DNA of 64,000 bases from Fimbriimonadaceae bacterium (GCA_022843485.1 JALHNM010000008.1:35365-99364); one strand, 5' to 3'; positions 49,788 through 57,768 are shown, counted from the stretch's first letter. The notes: generated by a model not told the origin, from the letters alone. Translations and numbers: made by a program.

Positions 49788-51977
49788 ATGCTTCGTGCCC
49801 TTCTCGCCGCTGCGCTCCGCTCGGCCCTCGACCGTTTGGTCGCGGCCGGTCGCCTCCCTGCCTCGGGCTGGCCGGAGCCGGAGGTGATGGACACGAAGGG
49901 CCCGGCGCACGGGGACTTCGCCACGAACTGGGCGATGGTGGCGGTGAAGTCGGTCGCGGCGGGGGGCGAAGGGGCGTTCCGGAACCCGAGGGAGCTGGCC
50001 GAGGCGTTGGCGGCCGAGCTGCGAGCGGATGACCGGGTGGCATCGGTGGAGGTCGCAGGGCCGGGGTTCGTGAACGTGCGGTTGACGGACGGGGCCCTGG
50101 CGTCCGGGGTCGAGGAGGCGGGGTCGCTGGGGGCCGAAGGGATCCGGGACTGGAACCGTGGACGGCTGCCCGAGTCCGAGCAGCGGCGGATCAACGTGGA
50201 GTTCGTCTCGGTGAACCCGAACGGGCCGATCACGATCGGGTCGGGCCGGGGGGCGGCGTACGGCTCGACGCTCTGCAACGTCCTCGCCGCGGCGGGGCAC
50301 GAGGTCCACCGGGAGTACTACATCAACGACGGGGTGAACAGCGAGCAGATGCGGCTGTTCGGGGAGTCGGTCTACTACTACGCCCTGCAACAAGCGGTGC
50401 AAGCCGGGTTCGACAACCCTGACCCCGGGTTCAGGTTCCCGGAAGGGGGATACAAAGGCGACTACGTCCAAGAGGTCGCGGCCTGGATCGTTGAGTGTTC
50501 CGCGGGACAGGACGCCACCGAGGGGCCCGAATACTTCGTCGAACGTGCGAAGGACTTCATGATCGACATCCAGAAGGAGGCCTTGGACGCGTTCGGGGTG
50601 TCTTTCGACACCTGGTTCAGCGAGGAGTCGCTGCATGTGTCGGGAGTCGTGGCTCGGTGCATCGAGAGCCTTGAGGAGAAAGGTGTCGCGGATCGGCGGC
50701 CGGTTCGTACGAAGCTCAAGCTTGGCAAGGGTGGGAAGGTCGAGGAGGTCGTCTTCGAGGATCAGGCAGGTGCGGTCGAGGAAGACGAGCCCGGATCTCC
50801 ACCCCCAACCCCCTCCTCATTTTCCCCGGGCACGAACCATCCCGGTAATAACGAGGAGGGGGCTCCGGAGACTCAATCCACCCAGACCCTGTGGCTGAGG
50901 TCGACGCTCTTCGGCGACGACATGGACCGGGTGCTCCAGCGGGCGGACGGGAGGCTCACGTACATTGCGAGCGACGTGGCGTACCACGCCGACAAGTTCA
51001 ACCGCCCCGAGAACGCCGACCTGCTCATCACCGTCCTCGGCCCCGACCACCACGGCTACATCGAGCGTTTGCACGCCGTCGTGGCGGCACACTTGATTGC
51101 GGAGGGCGGATTGCGGAAGGCGGAGGGGGCGGGTGCCTCGGAATCCGAACCGAACACCACCAGCCAGCAATCCGCAATCCAAGGGGCCCCCGGCCTCGCC
51201 GACTGGGAGGCCCAACTCTACGGCACCCTGGAATGGCGCGACGCGTGCCGGGCGGCACGGGCCCTCAGCGAGGGGCGGCTCAAAGTGCAGATCTTCCAGC
51301 TCGTGCGGTTCCTGAAGGACGGCAAGCCGGCGCCGATGCGGAAGCGGGACGGGAACATCTACGCCCTCATCGACCTGGTCCGAGAGATCGGGCAGAAGGT
51401 CAAGCCGGGCGCGCCCGAGGAGGAGCAGCTCAAGGCCGGGAAGGACGTGGCCCGGTTCTTCTATCTGATGCGCCACCACGACACGACGTTCGACTTCGAC
51501 CTCGACCTGGCCGAGCGGCAGAGCGACGAGAACCCCGTGTTCTACGTCCAGTACGCCCATGCCCGCATTTGCAGCGTGATCGCCAAGGCCGAAGAAGCCG
51601 GCTTCACCGCGGCCGCCCCCCAATCCACCCCCTCGGAGTCGACTAGCACGAGCCATTTGGGCAAGAACGAGGGGGTGGCTCCGGAGCTCCACCCGAAGGA
51701 GCGGGCGCTGGTGTTGAAGGCGCTGGACCTGCCGTACGAGGTGCTCCGGTGCGCGGAGGACTACGGGGTCAACCGGTTGGCGACCTACGCGATCGAGCTG
51801 GCCCGGACGTACCACCACTTTTACGACGCGTGCCGGGTGGTCGACCAGGCCGACCCGGAGACGAGCCGGAGGCGCCTCGGGTACTGCAAGGTGGCCCAAG
51901 CCTCGCTACGGGCGGTTCTGGATCTGCTCGGTGTGAGCGCGCCCGACCGGATGGATCGGGAAGCGCCGACGGGCTGA
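49788..51977 (+). CDS. argS: Arginyl-tRNA synthetase with in-frame repeat insertions
   Basis: This 729-aa class I enzyme charges tRNA-Arg. It has an N-terminal Add-1 domain, VSVNPNGPITIGSGRGAAYG (HIGH region, here TIGS), YYINDGVNSEQMRLFG, LWLRSTLFGDDMDRVL, YIASDVAYHADKF, LGPDHHGYIERLH, PMRKRDG (KMSKS region, here MRKR) and a C-terminal DALR anticodon domain (YAHARICSVIAKAEEAG...CRVVDQ). It is about 150 residues longer than usual, partly because of three low-complexity inserts (near residues 335-366, 436-466 and 610-637) encoded by palindromic DNA. ATG 49788 starts the family-like N-terminus; the frame is open further upstream but overlaps pilB's promoter side. Confidence 0.93.
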   Translation: MLRALLAAALRSALDRLVAAGRLPASGWPEPEVMDTKGPAHGDFATNWAMVAVKSVAAGGEGAFRNPRELAEALAAELRADDRVASVEVAGPGFVNVRLTDGALASGVEEAGSLGAEGIRDWNRGRLPESEQRRINVEFVSVNPNGPITIGSGRGAAYGSTLCNVLAAAGHEVHREYYINDGVNSEQMRLFGESVYYYALQQAVQAGFDNPDPGFRFPEGGYKGDYVQEVAAWIVECSAGQDATEGPEYFVERAKDFMIDIQKEALDAFGVSFDTWFSEESLHVSGVVARCIESLEEKGVADRRPVRTKLKLGKGGKVEEVVFEDQAGAVEEDEPGSPPPTPSSFSPGTNHPGNNEEGAPETQSTQTLWLRSTLFGDDMDRVLQRADGRLTYIASDVAYHADKFNRPENADLLITVLGPDHHGYIERLHAVVAAHLIAEGGLRKAEGAGASESEPNTTSQQSAIQGAPGLADWEAQLYGTLEWRDACRAARALSEGRLKVQIFQLVRFLKDGKPAPMRKRDGNIYALIDLVREIGQKVKPGAPEEEQLKAGKDVARFFYLMRHHDTTFDFDLDLAERQSDENPVFYVQYAHARICSVIAKAEEAGFTAAAPQSTPSESTSTSHLGKNEGVAPELHPKERALVLKALDLPYEVLRCAEDYGVNRLATYAIELARTYHHFYDACRVVDQADPETSRRRLGYCKVAQASLRAVLDLLGVSAPDRMDREAPTG
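50796..50886 (+). repeat. In-frame palindromic insertion A in argS
   Basis: Perfect 10-bp arms CCCCCTCCTC (50809-50818) and GAGGAGGGGG (50853-50862), followed by CTCCGGAG. It encodes a Ser/Pro/Asn-rich insert (SPPPTPSSFSPGTNHPG). Confidence 0.75.
51093..51184 (+). repeat. In-frame palindromic insertion C in argS
   Basis: Perfect 10-bp arms GGATTGCGGA (51108-51117) and TCCGCAATCC (51171-51180). It encodes EGGLRKAEGAGASESEP. Confidence 0.7.
51615..51700 (+). repeat. In-frame palindromic insertion B in argS
   Basis: Perfect 10-bp arms CCACCCCCTC (51625-51634) and GAGGGGGTGG (51669-51678), followed by CTCCGGAG as in insertion A. It encodes a Ser/Thr-rich insert (QSTPSESTSTSHLGKN). Confidence 0.72.
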
Positions 51978-52004
51978 CGCGCCACAGCGACGGGACTTCT
52001 GGCG

Positions 52005-52010
52005 TATTCT
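52005..52010 (+). promoter_or_regulatory. -10-like TATTCT, leaderless spacing
   Basis: It ends 6 nt before GTG 52017. Confidence 0.4.
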
Positions 52011-52016
52011 CAGAGT

Positions 52017-53144
52017 GTGGGGAGACGGTTCCTTCTTGTCCTCGCGGTAGGCGTTCTCGGGTCGGGCACGGCATCGGCCCAGGCGACGTTCGTCGGGCTC
52101 GGGTTTGCCCCGGGCGGCGAGTCGATCACGGAAGCGTACGCCTTGAGTGGAGACGGCAAGGTCGTCGTCGGGCGGACCCGGATCTGGAGCGCGGGCTTTA
52201 TGCGGACTCGTGGCTTTCGGTGGACGGCGGCGACAGGGGTTCAGGACCTCGGGTCGCTGCCGGGCACGGTGCGATCCTCGGCCGCCTACGGCACGGACGC
52301 GACGGGGGCGTTCGTCGTCGGGTCTTCGGCGGGGGGCACGCTTGCGGCCGTGCGGTTCGGTCCTGGCGGGATCGACCGGGTTCCGCCGAGCTTCGGGGTG
52401 CAGACTTTCGCCGCTCAGGACGTCTCGGCGGACGGGACGGTCGTCGTCGGGTACCAGGGGATCACAGACACGCGGTGGAAGGGGTTCCGGTGGACCCCGT
52501 CGGGCGGGACACAGACTCTAGAGAGCCTCTCGGCGTCGCCCTACGATTGGGCCTCGGCGGTCTCGGCGGACGGGTCCGTGGCGGTCGGGACGTCGCAGTG
52601 GTTCGTGAACGGCGACCCGGTCACCCACGCGGTCTGGTGGGACGCCCGCGGCAGGGTAAACGACATCGGGAGGGCGCCCGGACAGGTCAACAACGCTTAC
52701 GGGATGGACGTCAGCGCGGACGGGCGGGTCGTGCTGTTCTTCGGTTACAGCACAGACGCCGCCTCGTCCGACGTGTACCTCTTCGACCGGGTGGCGTCGA
52801 GGACGGTGCGGGTCGTGCGTCCACCCGAGTGGGACTATGCGTCCGCCGACCGGCTCTCGGCGTGCGGCACCTTTCTGACGGGGCAGTACCTCGACCCCGC
52901 GATCGGCGACTTCCGCGCGTTCGTCGCCGGTCCGGGGCGGCCCATGGAGGACTTGCTTACGGCGCTCCGCCGAGTCGGGGCTCCGGGGACTGAGGGCTGG
53001 GTCTTGATCCGGGCGACGGGCCTGGCGGTGTTGCCGTCCGAGGTCGTGGTCAGCGGGATCGGCATCGACCCCCAACGGAACGTCCAGGCGTTCCGGGCGA
53101 CCCTGCCGAGGTCGCTCTTCATCCGTCCGGCGTGGCTCCCGTGA
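52017..53144 (+). CDS. Secreted HAF-repeat protein
   Basis: The 375-aa product has signal GRRFLLVLAVGVLGSGTASAQ and five to six HAF-type repeats: ALSGDGKVVVGRT, TRGFRWTAATGVQDLG, DVSADGTVVVGYQG, KGFRWTPSGGTQTL, VSADGSVAVGTSQ and MDVSADGRVVLFFG. The D(V)SADG..VVG then F(R)W pattern is the HAF signature, thought to form an extracellular beta-propeller. There is no PEP tail. Start GTG 52017 begins the signal peptide directly after a TATTCT box. It follows argS by 39 nt but probably has its own promoter. Confidence 0.82.
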   Translation: MGRRFLLVLAVGVLGSGTASAQATFVGLGFAPGGESITEAYALSGDGKVVVGRTRIWSAGFMRTRGFRWTAATGVQDLGSLPGTVRSSAAYGTDATGAFVVGSSAGGTLAAVRFGPGGIDRVPPSFGVQTFAAQDVSADGTVVVGYQGITDTRWKGFRWTPSGGTQTLESLSASPYDWASAVSADGSVAVGTSQWFVNGDPVTHAVWWDARGRVNDIGRAPGQVNNAYGMDVSADGRVVLFFGYSTDAASSDVYLFDRVASRTVRVVRPPEWDYASADRLSACGTFLTGQYLDPAIGDFRAFVAGPGRPMEDLLTALRRVGAPGTEGWVLIRATGLAVLPSEVVVSGIGIDPQRNVQAFRATLPRSLFIRPAWLP

Positions 53145-53214
53145 CGGCCCTTGACGGCGCTACCCTGGGCCCGAGGGCACCACGGCGCTTGCGGCGGCGT
53201 TAGGAGCGGCAGGG

Positions 53215-53388
53215 ATGATCGGAAAGGCGATTCTCAGCACGCTCCTCGGGGCGGCCGGGGGCGGGCTCTACGCTTGGATGATGATGGCGTGCGAGTCCGG
53301 GTGAATGAGCGCGAGGACGCCGGCGGTGCCGGTCGTCGCAGGGGCCCTCGTCGGGCTGATCGCCGTGCTCACCGCTCGGAAGGACTGA
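53215..53388 (+). CDS. Candidate selenoprotein or split gene: DUF6132-like small membrane protein with in-frame TGA
   Basis: AGGAG lies 8 nt before ATG 53215. The frame reads MIGKAILSTLLGAAGGGLYA, then WMMMACESG, TGA (53302-53304), then MSARTPAVPVVAGALVGLIA and VLTARKD, stop at 53386. The two-helix layout with G..GGYLY, a Cys, then ...Cys...P and a second GALVG helix is that of DUF6132 proteins as I remember them. The TGA sits near the place of the second conserved Cys. A hairpin 12 nt later (53316-53337) fits bacterial SECIS rules. Otherwise these are two tiny adjacent frames (29 and 27 codons), or a nonsense mutation. If read through it is 57 residues with Sec at position 30. Confidence 0.5.
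53316..53337 (+). promoter_or_regulatory. bSECIS-like stem-loop after TGA
   Basis: The arm GACGCCGGC pairs with GCCGGTCGTC, leaving one bulged U, with a GGU apical loop. The loop starts 21 nt after the TGA and its first base is G. Confidence 0.4.
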
Positions 53389-53397
53389 TGGCGTAGG

Positions 53398-54507
53398 ATG
53401 GGGTCGGTGGAGCCGATCGCCGTCTACGTCCACACCCCGTTCTGCCCGTCGAAGTGCGGGTATTGCGACTTTAACTCGTACGCGATGACCGGCGAGATCG
53501 TCGAGCGTACGGTTCGGGCGACGGTCCTTGAGATCGAACGCTCGCCCTGGCGGGGTCGCCCGGCGAAGACGGTCTTCTTCGGCGGGGGCACGCCCACGTT
53601 CCTCGAGGCGGGGCAGTTGGAGCGGATCCTTCTCGCCGTCGTGGCTGCCCACCCGCCGGTGGACGGTGCGGAGGTCACGAGCGAGGCGAACCCGGGGACG
53701 GTGGACATCCCGAAGTTCCGCGACATGCGGGCCATGGGGTTCGACCGGGTGAGCCTGGGGGCGCAGTCGTTCGACTCGTCCGACCTCTTGCGCCTTGGCC
53801 GGGTCCACGAACCGGGCCACATCGGTCGGGCCGTGCAGGCTGCCCGTGACGCTGGGTTCGAGAACCTGAACCTCGACCTCATGTTCGCTTTGCCGGGGCA
53901 GTCAATGCGGGGGTGGGAGCAGAACCTCCGGCTCGCTTTGGCGATGGGGCCCGAGCACCTGAGCCTGTACTGCCTGACCATCGAACCGAACACCCGGTAC
54001 TACCGGTACCACCTCAAAGGGATGCTGGACCTGCCGGACGACGAGGCGCAGGTGGCGATGTACGACCGGGCGGTCGAGGCGTGCGAGGGGGCGGGCTTCC
54101 GGCAGTACGAGGTGTCGAACTTTGCCCGGCCGGGCTTCGAGAGTCGCCACAACCTCTGCTACTGGCGGGCCGAGGAGTACGCGGCCTATGGACCCGGGGC
54201 GGTCGGCCGGGTCGGGCGTCGGCGGTGGACGAACACCAAGCACCCAGTGCGCTACTGCGAGGCGGTGGAGGCCGGGGCGGAGCTCGCCTGCGAGGTCGAG
54301 GACGTGGACGACCAAGCCTTACGGACGGAGCGCCTGATGCTGGGGCTGCGGCTGAACGAAGGGTTGGAGCTGGATGGGCTGGCTGTCTCAGAGTCGGGGC
54401 TCTCGGGGTGCGTCGCGGCGGGGTGGCTCACGCTCGGCGAGGGTCGGGCGACGCTCACGCCGGCGGGGAGGCACGTGCTCAACGAGGTCGCGGTTCGCTT
54501 ACTCTAG
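53398..54507 (+). CDS. hemW: Heme chaperone HemW (radical SAM, coproporphyrinogen oxidase-like)
   Basis: This 369-aa radical SAM protein has the 4Fe-4S motif TPFCPSKCGYCDFNSYA (CxxxCxxC), the GGGTPTFLE loop, SLGAQSFDSSDLLRLGR, LNLDLMFALPGQ, and the HemW-type C-terminal domain with YEVSNFARPGFESRHNLCYW and AYGPGAVGRVGRRRW. HemW transfers heme to acceptors; it is often mis-annotated as HemN, but the CxxxCxxC spacing without the extra Cys fits HemW. Start ATG 53398 lies 9 nt after the tiny membrane gene ends, so they may be cotranscribed. Confidence 0.93.
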   Translation: MGSVEPIAVYVHTPFCPSKCGYCDFNSYAMTGEIVERTVRATVLEIERSPWRGRPAKTVFFGGGTPTFLEAGQLERILLAVVAAHPPVDGAEVTSEANPGTVDIPKFRDMRAMGFDRVSLGAQSFDSSDLLRLGRVHEPGHIGRAVQAARDAGFENLNLDLMFALPGQSMRGWEQNLRLALAMGPEHLSLYCLTIEPNTRYYRYHLKGMLDLPDDEAQVAMYDRAVEACEGAGFRQYEVSNFARPGFESRHNLCYWRAEEYAAYGPGAVGRVGRRRWTNTKHPVRYCEAVEAGAELACEVEDVDDQALRTERLMLGLRLNEGLELDGLAVSESGLSGCVAAGWLTLGEGRATLTPAGRHVLNEVAVRLL

Positions 54508-54516
54508 GGCACGGCG

Positions 54517-55770
54517 CTAGAGGAGGGCGGCGAGGAGGTCGGTAGTTTCCTCGACGGCCGCGGCGACCGTGGCGACGGCGAAGTCGGCTTGGGCGTCTGT
54601 GACCGTGAGCGGGGGCTCGAGGCGGATGACGCGGGGGTTGTTGAGGGTGTAGGCGGCTACGAGCCCTCGCTTGACCATCTGGGCGATGACGAGCTCGCCG
54701 ACGTCGTCGAGGCGGAACTCGACGCCGATCATGAGGCCCCTCCCTCGGACTTCGGCGACCAACTCGCACCCGTCGAGGCGGTCCCGGAGGCCGGACACGA
54801 TGCGCTCGCCGAGGGCGGCGGCACGGGCGACGAGGCCTTCTCCTTCGATGACGTCGAGCGTCGCGAGGGCAGCGGCACAGGCCAGGGGGTTCCCGCCAAA
54901 GGTCGAGGTGTGGATGAGCGGGTTCTGGGCGAACACTCGCTCCCAGACGGCGGGGGTACCGAGGGTCGCTCCGATCGGCATGACCCCGCCGCCGAGAGCC
55001 TTGGCGAGGGTCATGATGTCCGGGGCCACGGCTTCGTGCTCGCAGCCGAACATCCGGCCGGTGCGGCCCATGCCGGTCTGGACCTCGTCGAAGATGAGTA
55101 GGGCCCCGTTGCGGTCGCAGGCCTCCCGGAGGGCCAGCAGAGTGCCGTCGGGCGGGATATGGATGCCCCCTTCGCCCTGGATCGGCTCGATGATGACGGC
55201 CGCGGTGTCATGGTCGACGGCCGCGACGAGGGCATGGGGGTCGCCGAACGGGACGAAGCAGGGGCCGGGCATGAGCGGCCCGACTGGCTTCCGGTACTTT
55301 TCACGGCCGGTGACGGCGAGGGCGCCGAGCGTCTTTCCGTGGTAGCCGCCTTCGGTGGCGACGATCTTGGTGCGCCCGGTCGCGACCTTCGCGAACTTGA
55401 GGGCGGCCTCGACGGCCTCGGCCCCGCTGTTCGAGAAGAACGAGAACTGCAGGTCGCCGGGAGCGATGGCGGCGAGGCGGGCGGCAAGCTCGCCGAGGAG
55501 AGGGTTGAAGAAAGTCTTTCCGCTGAGGGGCTGGACGTCGAGTTGACGGTGGACCGCCTCGACGATCTGCGGATGACGGTGGCCCAGTGCGAACACGCCG
55601 TAGCCGCCGAGGAAGTCGAGGTAGCGCCGGCCGTCCTGGTCGATCAGCTCGCAGCCTTCGGCCCGGACTTCGACCCCGAACCCGGCGAACTGCATGAGTT
55701 TGGCGAGCCCGGGGTTGACGTGCTGGGCGTACTGCTCGACGACTCGCGCGCGAAGGGCCTCCGCGTCCAT
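54517..55770 (-). CDS. Class III PLP aminotransferase (putrescine/acetylornithine type)
   Basis: The 417-aa enzyme has FFSNSGAEAVEAALKFAKVATGR (PLP phosphate region), GGYHGKTLGALAVTG, IIEPIQGEGGIHIP, LIFDEVQTGMGRTG (Asp for the pyridine N) and DIMTLAKALGGGVMPIG with the PLP Lys in AKALGGG. It ends with the typical LEPPLTVTDAQADFAV. Its length and the N-terminal VNPGLAKLMQFAGFGV fit putrescine or 4-aminobutyrate-type aminotransferases more than ArgD; the substrate is not certain. Start ATG 55770 has a CATACT box ending 7 nt before. It is convergent with hemW and 18 nt from the CapA gene upstream. Confidence 0.88.
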   Translation of the reverse strand: MDAEALRARVVEQYAQHVNPGLAKLMQFAGFGVEVRAEGCELIDQDGRRYLDFLGGYGVFALGHRHPQIVEAVHRQLDVQPLSGKTFFNPLLGELAARLAAIAPGDLQFSFFSNSGAEAVEAALKFAKVATGRTKIVATEGGYHGKTLGALAVTGREKYRKPVGPLMPGPCFVPFGDPHALVAAVDHDTAAVIIEPIQGEGGIHIPPDGTLLALREACDRNGALLIFDEVQTGMGRTGRMFGCEHEAVAPDIMTLAKALGGGVMPIGATLGTPAVWERVFAQNPLIHTSTFGGNPLACAAALATLDVIEGEGLVARAAALGERIVSGLRDRLDGCELVAEVRGRGLMIGVEFRLDDVGELVIAQMVKRGLVAAYTLNNPRVIRLEPPLTVTDAQADFAVATVAAAVEETTDLLAALL

Positions 55771-55777
55771 AACGGGG

Positions 55778-55783
55778 AGTATG
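55778..55783 (-). promoter_or_regulatory. -10-like CATACT, leaderless spacing
   Basis: It ends 7 nt before ATG 55770 and lies inside the 18-nt gap to, and the last codons of, the upstream gene. Confidence 0.35.
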
Positions 55784-55788
55784 GTCCG

Positions 55789-56820
55789 TTATCGGGCGAC
55801 CGCTGGGTTCAGTGGGGCAAGGCGAAGGGACGGGAGGCGGCTCTCCGGGTGTGGGTAGGTTCGTTGGAAGGTGGGCCCCAGGGCCTGGATCCTCGCCAGA
55901 GCCTTGGTCGCCGCCCGATCCGAAAGGGGTCGGAGACGGCCCCCGGCGATCCGGGCGGGGATCACGGTGATCGATCCGGCGACGCGCCCCTTGAACTCGA
56001 CCCGGTAGAGCGCGGTGTCGCCCGGGAGGGGGGAGACGAGGTTGCCGAGGCTGTAGAGGATCGGGCGGCCGCGATAGACCTCGACCGGCTGGAGGACGTG
56101 GGGGTGGGCCCCGAGTACGGCGTCGGCCCCCGCCTCCACGAACGCCCGGCCGAGGGCGACTTGGTAGGGCTTGGGGTTGGTCTTTCGCTCGTCGCCCCAA
56201 TGGAGGGCTACGAGGACCACGTCGGCCAGCTGGCGGGCGTCGGCGACAAGTCGCCGGAGACGCTCAGCCTGTCGGGGCCCGACTTGGCCTCCGAGCGATA
56301 GCGCGAACACGCCGGGGGTACTGGCCGTCGCGGGATGGCACTTCGCGAGGGCGGAGTCTGTGACGAAGGCGAGGGCCGAGATCAGGCCCACCCGCAGACC
56401 CGACGGTAGCGTCACGACCGCCGGTCGCTTAGCGGCGGCGAGGTCTGGGCCCGCGCCCGCGAAGGCGATGCCGGCCTTCGTCAAGGCGTCGAGGGTCTCG
56501 CTGAGCCCAGCGGGGCCGTAGTCCATCGTGTGGTTGTTGCCGAGGCTGACCAGGGTGAGACCCGCTGCCGCGAGATGGGGGGCGTGGCCGGGGTCGGCCT
56601 TGAGGACGAACTGGGTGCGGGCTCTCAGCTCGGCTGCCGTCTTTCGCCGGGTCGCCGTGTTCGAGGTCGTCAGAGGGATCTCGAGGTTGGCGTAGGTCAC
56701 GTCTGCTTCGAAGGTCGGGAGCGTCTTGGGGCCGGGGGGGATCGCATTGAGCATGAGGTCTCCGCCGGCGAGGAGCGTCCAGCTCGTCGGTACGGCGAGG
56801 GCGAAGAGCAGAGGGTGCAC
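55789..56820 (-). CDS. CapA-family (poly-gamma-glutamate synthesis-like) metallophosphatase-fold protein
   Basis: This 343-aa secreted protein has a short signal (HPLLFALAVPTSWTLLAGG), then GGDLMLN (first metal motif), VTYANLEIPLTTS, LVSLGNNHTMDYGPAGLSETLDAL, VVLVALHWGDERKTNP, GADAVLGAHPHVLQPVE and RPILYSLGNLV. These are the CapA/PgsA motifs of the calcineurin-like fold. It probably acts outside the membrane on a polymer; the target is unknown. GTG 56820 is chosen because it starts the signal; the open frame upstream is repeat-like. It is divergent from flgB. Confidence 0.88.
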   Translation of the reverse strand: MHPLLFALAVPTSWTLLAGGDLMLNAIPPGPKTLPTFEADVTYANLEIPLTTSNTATRRKTAAELRARTQFVLKADPGHAPHLAAAGLTLVSLGNNHTMDYGPAGLSETLDALTKAGIAFAGAGPDLAAAKRPAVVTLPSGLRVGLISALAFVTDSALAKCHPATASTPGVFALSLGGQVGPRQAERLRRLVADARQLADVVLVALHWGDERKTNPKPYQVALGRAFVEAGADAVLGAHPHVLQPVEVYRGRPILYSLGNLVSPLPGDTALYRVEFKGRVAGSITVIPARIAGGRLRPLSDRAATKALARIQALGPTFQRTYPHPESRLPSLRLAPLNPAVAR

Positions 56821-56980
56821 GGGGGATGGGACGGAGAATTGGGCCCCCAGGGCTCGGAGAAGGGCCCGGCCCCCCTGAGACGACGGTCCTCGGTGACCGA
56901 CCCTTATCCACGGGCCGGAAACGGTCTGACGTCCCATGGACCGGGGCGTGGATCGAGCAGGGAGGCGCGGGGACACCACC

Positions 56981-57361
56981 GTGCAGATACTCGGCAAAAT
57001 CTTTGGGTCGCACGCGGCGAACTTGGAGCGTGCGATGGGTCGGACCACGCAGCGTCAAGGGCTGATCGCGACGAACATGGCGAACGTCAACGTGCCTGGC
57101 TACAAGCGGCAGGACGTGGACTTTGGGGTGGCGATCCAGGGGGTCGAGGGCCCGGCGCGAGACCGCTACACGAGCTTGGCCCAGAGGGTCAACGACCGGG
57201 TGCGGACCTCCGAAGGCAGTGTCCGGGTTGACGAGAACAGCGTCGACGTCGAGCAGGAGGTCGTGGCGCTGGCGGAAACGGAGCTTCGGTTCCAGGCCCT
57301 CGCCGACTTGGCCAGCCGACACTTTAGCGGCCTCAAGACCGTGATCCGAGAAGGTCGATGA
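56981..57361 (+). CDS. flgB: Flagellar proximal rod protein FlgB
   Basis: The 126-aa protein has ILGKIFGSHAANLERAMGRTTQRQGLIATNMANVNVPGYKRQDVDF, the N-terminal rod motif (ANxxxPGYK), and VALAETELRFQALADLASRHFSGLKTVI at the end. It forms part of the proximal rod inside the MS ring. GTG 56981 is chosen because residues before it are Arg/Gly-rich; ATG 56936 is an alternative. Its stop overlaps flgC by 4 nt (ATGA). This is the first gene of the operon seen here. Confidence 0.93.
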   Translation: MQILGKIFGSHAANLERAMGRTTQRQGLIATNMANVNVPGYKRQDVDFGVAIQGVEGPARDRYTSLAQRVNDRVRTSEGSVRVDENSVDVEQEVVALAETELRFQALADLASRHFSGLKTVIREGR

Positions 57362-57753
57362 GCATTAGTCTTAACGCAGGGTTCCGGATGAGCGCCTCGG
57401 GGATGAGCGCGGAAAGGTTTCGCATGGACGTGATCTCGTCGAACATTGCGAACGCGAACTCGACTCGGGTCGGAGGGCAGGACCCTTACCGTAGGCGTGT
57501 GGTCGTACTCGAGTCCTCGGACGATGGGGTCCAGGTTCAGCAATTGGTCCAGGACAGCAGCGACTTCCGGATGGCTCACGAGCCAGGGAACCCTAACGCC
57601 GACGAGAACGGGATGGTCTATTACAGCAACGTCGAGCCCCTCATCGAGATGGTCGACATGATCAGTGCTCAACGAGCTTACGAAGCGAACATCGCTGCGT
57701 TCAACAGTACGCGGGCGATGATCCGGGCTGCGTTGACGATCGGCAAGGCGTAA
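57358..57753 (+). CDS. flgC: Flagellar proximal rod protein FlgC
   Basis: The 131-aa rod protein has FRMSASGMSAERFRMDVISSNIANANST (the conserved N-terminal coiled region), DPYRRRVVVLES and the C-terminal YYSNVEPLIEMVDMISAQRAYEANIAAFNSTRAM (MV.M...QR.YEAN..V.....M). It stacks on FlgB in the rod. Its start overlaps the flgB stop by 4 nt; fliE begins 15 nt after its stop. Confidence 0.95.
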   Translation: MSISLNAGFRMSASGMSAERFRMDVISSNIANANSTRVGGQDPYRRRVVVLESSDDGVQVQQLVQDSSDFRMAHEPGNPNADENGMVYYSNVEPLIEMVDMISAQRAYEANIAAFNSTRAMIRAALTIGKA

Positions 57754-57768
57754 TCGAGGGAATAGAGA

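Noticed and set aside
48819..50636. A 605-codon minus-strand frame across pilB and argS
   Set aside because: It is a shadow of pilB in another frame and antisense of argS, with no recognisable domain.
53151..53396. An 81-codon Arg/Asp-rich frame over the tiny membrane gene
   Set aside because: It has no Shine-Dalgarno and shadow-type composition; the 53215 frame has a ribosome site and membrane helices.
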